Below are positions 15,300 through 15,600 of a DNA stretch of 15,600 nucleotides, piece by piece. Where the stretch lies: NCBI GenBank assembly GCA_030636485.1, contig DAOVWV010000003.1, positions 1 through 15,600 of the forward strand. The letters run 5' to 3'. Source of the DNA: Methyloprofundus sp. (GTDB lineage Bacteria; Pseudomonadota; Gammaproteobacteria; Methylococcales; Methylomonadaceae). The position numbers and the translations under genes are program-made. The notes under the pieces are model-generated. The model saw nothing but the letters and a program-made list of their open reading frames with translations, was not told the DNA's origin and ran no database searches. Numbering within the stretch: the stretch's first letter is position 1; each line of letters begins with the position of its first letter.

Positions 15300-15476
15300 T
15301 CTGATATAGGCTGTAGTAGCACTGTTTTTAAATTTTATAATTAATAACGGATGTTACGCAATCCATGATATTTCTACTAAAATAGAGGGTATGAAGATAT
15401 CTGATATTTTTGATGACACGACCCAAGAAAAGCCACATCACTCTATATTAGGCGTTAAATTGTAGTTTTTTACGAC

Positions 15477-15600
15477 TTATGCTGTTTTTTGAAAATGGCT
15501 AAAGACTTGAATTGAATCAAGTTCTAATTGTTCTATAGATTGCGCTCTATAAAGATCGCAACGCATCTGTATACTTAACCAGAAATCAGCAGACACTCCA
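15477..15600 (-). CDS. higA: HigA-type addiction-module antitoxin, C-terminal part (cut by window edge)
   Basis: On the complement, 40 codons run from the right edge to a TAA at 15477-15479. The translation opens with GVSADFWLSIQMRCDLYRAQ, the typical end of the helix-turn-helix domain of HigA/VapI antidotes (usually LGxSxxFWLxLQxxYDL). It continues with a short helical tail ending SHFQKTA. The start and the DNA-binding helices lie beyond the window. In HigBA loci the toxin gene normally precedes the antitoxin, so a HigB-like toxin is expected further right. The protein would neutralise that RNA-cleaving toxin and repress its own operon. Being cut at the edge, its completeness cannot be judged. 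Confidence 0.75.
   Translation of the reverse strand, partial: GVSADFWLSIQMRCDLYRAQSIEQLELDSIQVFSHFQKTA

Noticed and set aside
15391..15465. A 24-codon open frame (MKISDIFDDTTQEKPHHS...) after the large gene
   Set aside because: Too short to judge, only a weak purine stretch directly against the ATG, and no recognisable similarity.

Overview
The window looks like chromosomal DNA of a gammaproteobacterium, most likely a type I methanotroph or related methylotroph (Methylococcales). The grounds are an AT-leaning composition, a PQQ-catabolism-type YVTN beta-propeller next to a MoxY-like sensor kinase and a NarL-type response regulator, cobalamin genes, and interspersed REP-like hairpin repeats. 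This assignment is inference; there is no rRNA or methanol dehydrogenase gene in view.

Layout. Positions 1-247 hold two short hairpin repeats. An isolated batD gene runs leftwards (248-1936). Rightwards follow an NAD(P)H-dependent FMN reductase (2175-2708) and a secreted M23 metallopeptidase with a DUF4124 domain (2785-3741). The central block, 4022-8396, is the most interesting part: a canonical response regulator overlapping by 4 nt with a periplasmic YVTN propeller, then a nested palindromic repeat and a 9-C tract, then a membrane histidine kinase. Convergent to these lie a periplasmic, very acidic double-PepSY protein and, upstream of it, a second LuxR-type regulator whose receiver domain has lost key residues. 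Then come abutting cobB-cobO genes (8581-10392), a cold-shock-domain protein with a C-terminal membrane anchor (10428-10763), a 775-bp non-coding stretch with a REP-like repeat nested in a larger inverted repeat and a gene remnant, a 1236-residue secreted multidomain repeat protein (11539-15249), and the C-terminal part of a HigA-type antitoxin cut by the right edge.

How it may work together. The central block reads as a sensory module for PQQ-dependent (methanol/alcohol) oxidation: kinase and regulator as the two-component core, the propeller as a periplasmic PQQ-associated accessory, and the PepSY protein as a possible periplasmic metal-binding or sensing partner. Because MoxY/MxaY-type kinases control the calcium/lanthanide methanol dehydrogenase switch in methanotrophs, and a double-PepSY periplasmic protein of a methylotroph is known to bind lanthanides, a lanthanide-sensing role is a testable hypothesis. 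The sequence alone does not prove it. The degenerate regulator is a paralogue of the canonical one and sits upstream of the PepSY gene, separated from it by a 17-bp near-perfect palindrome.
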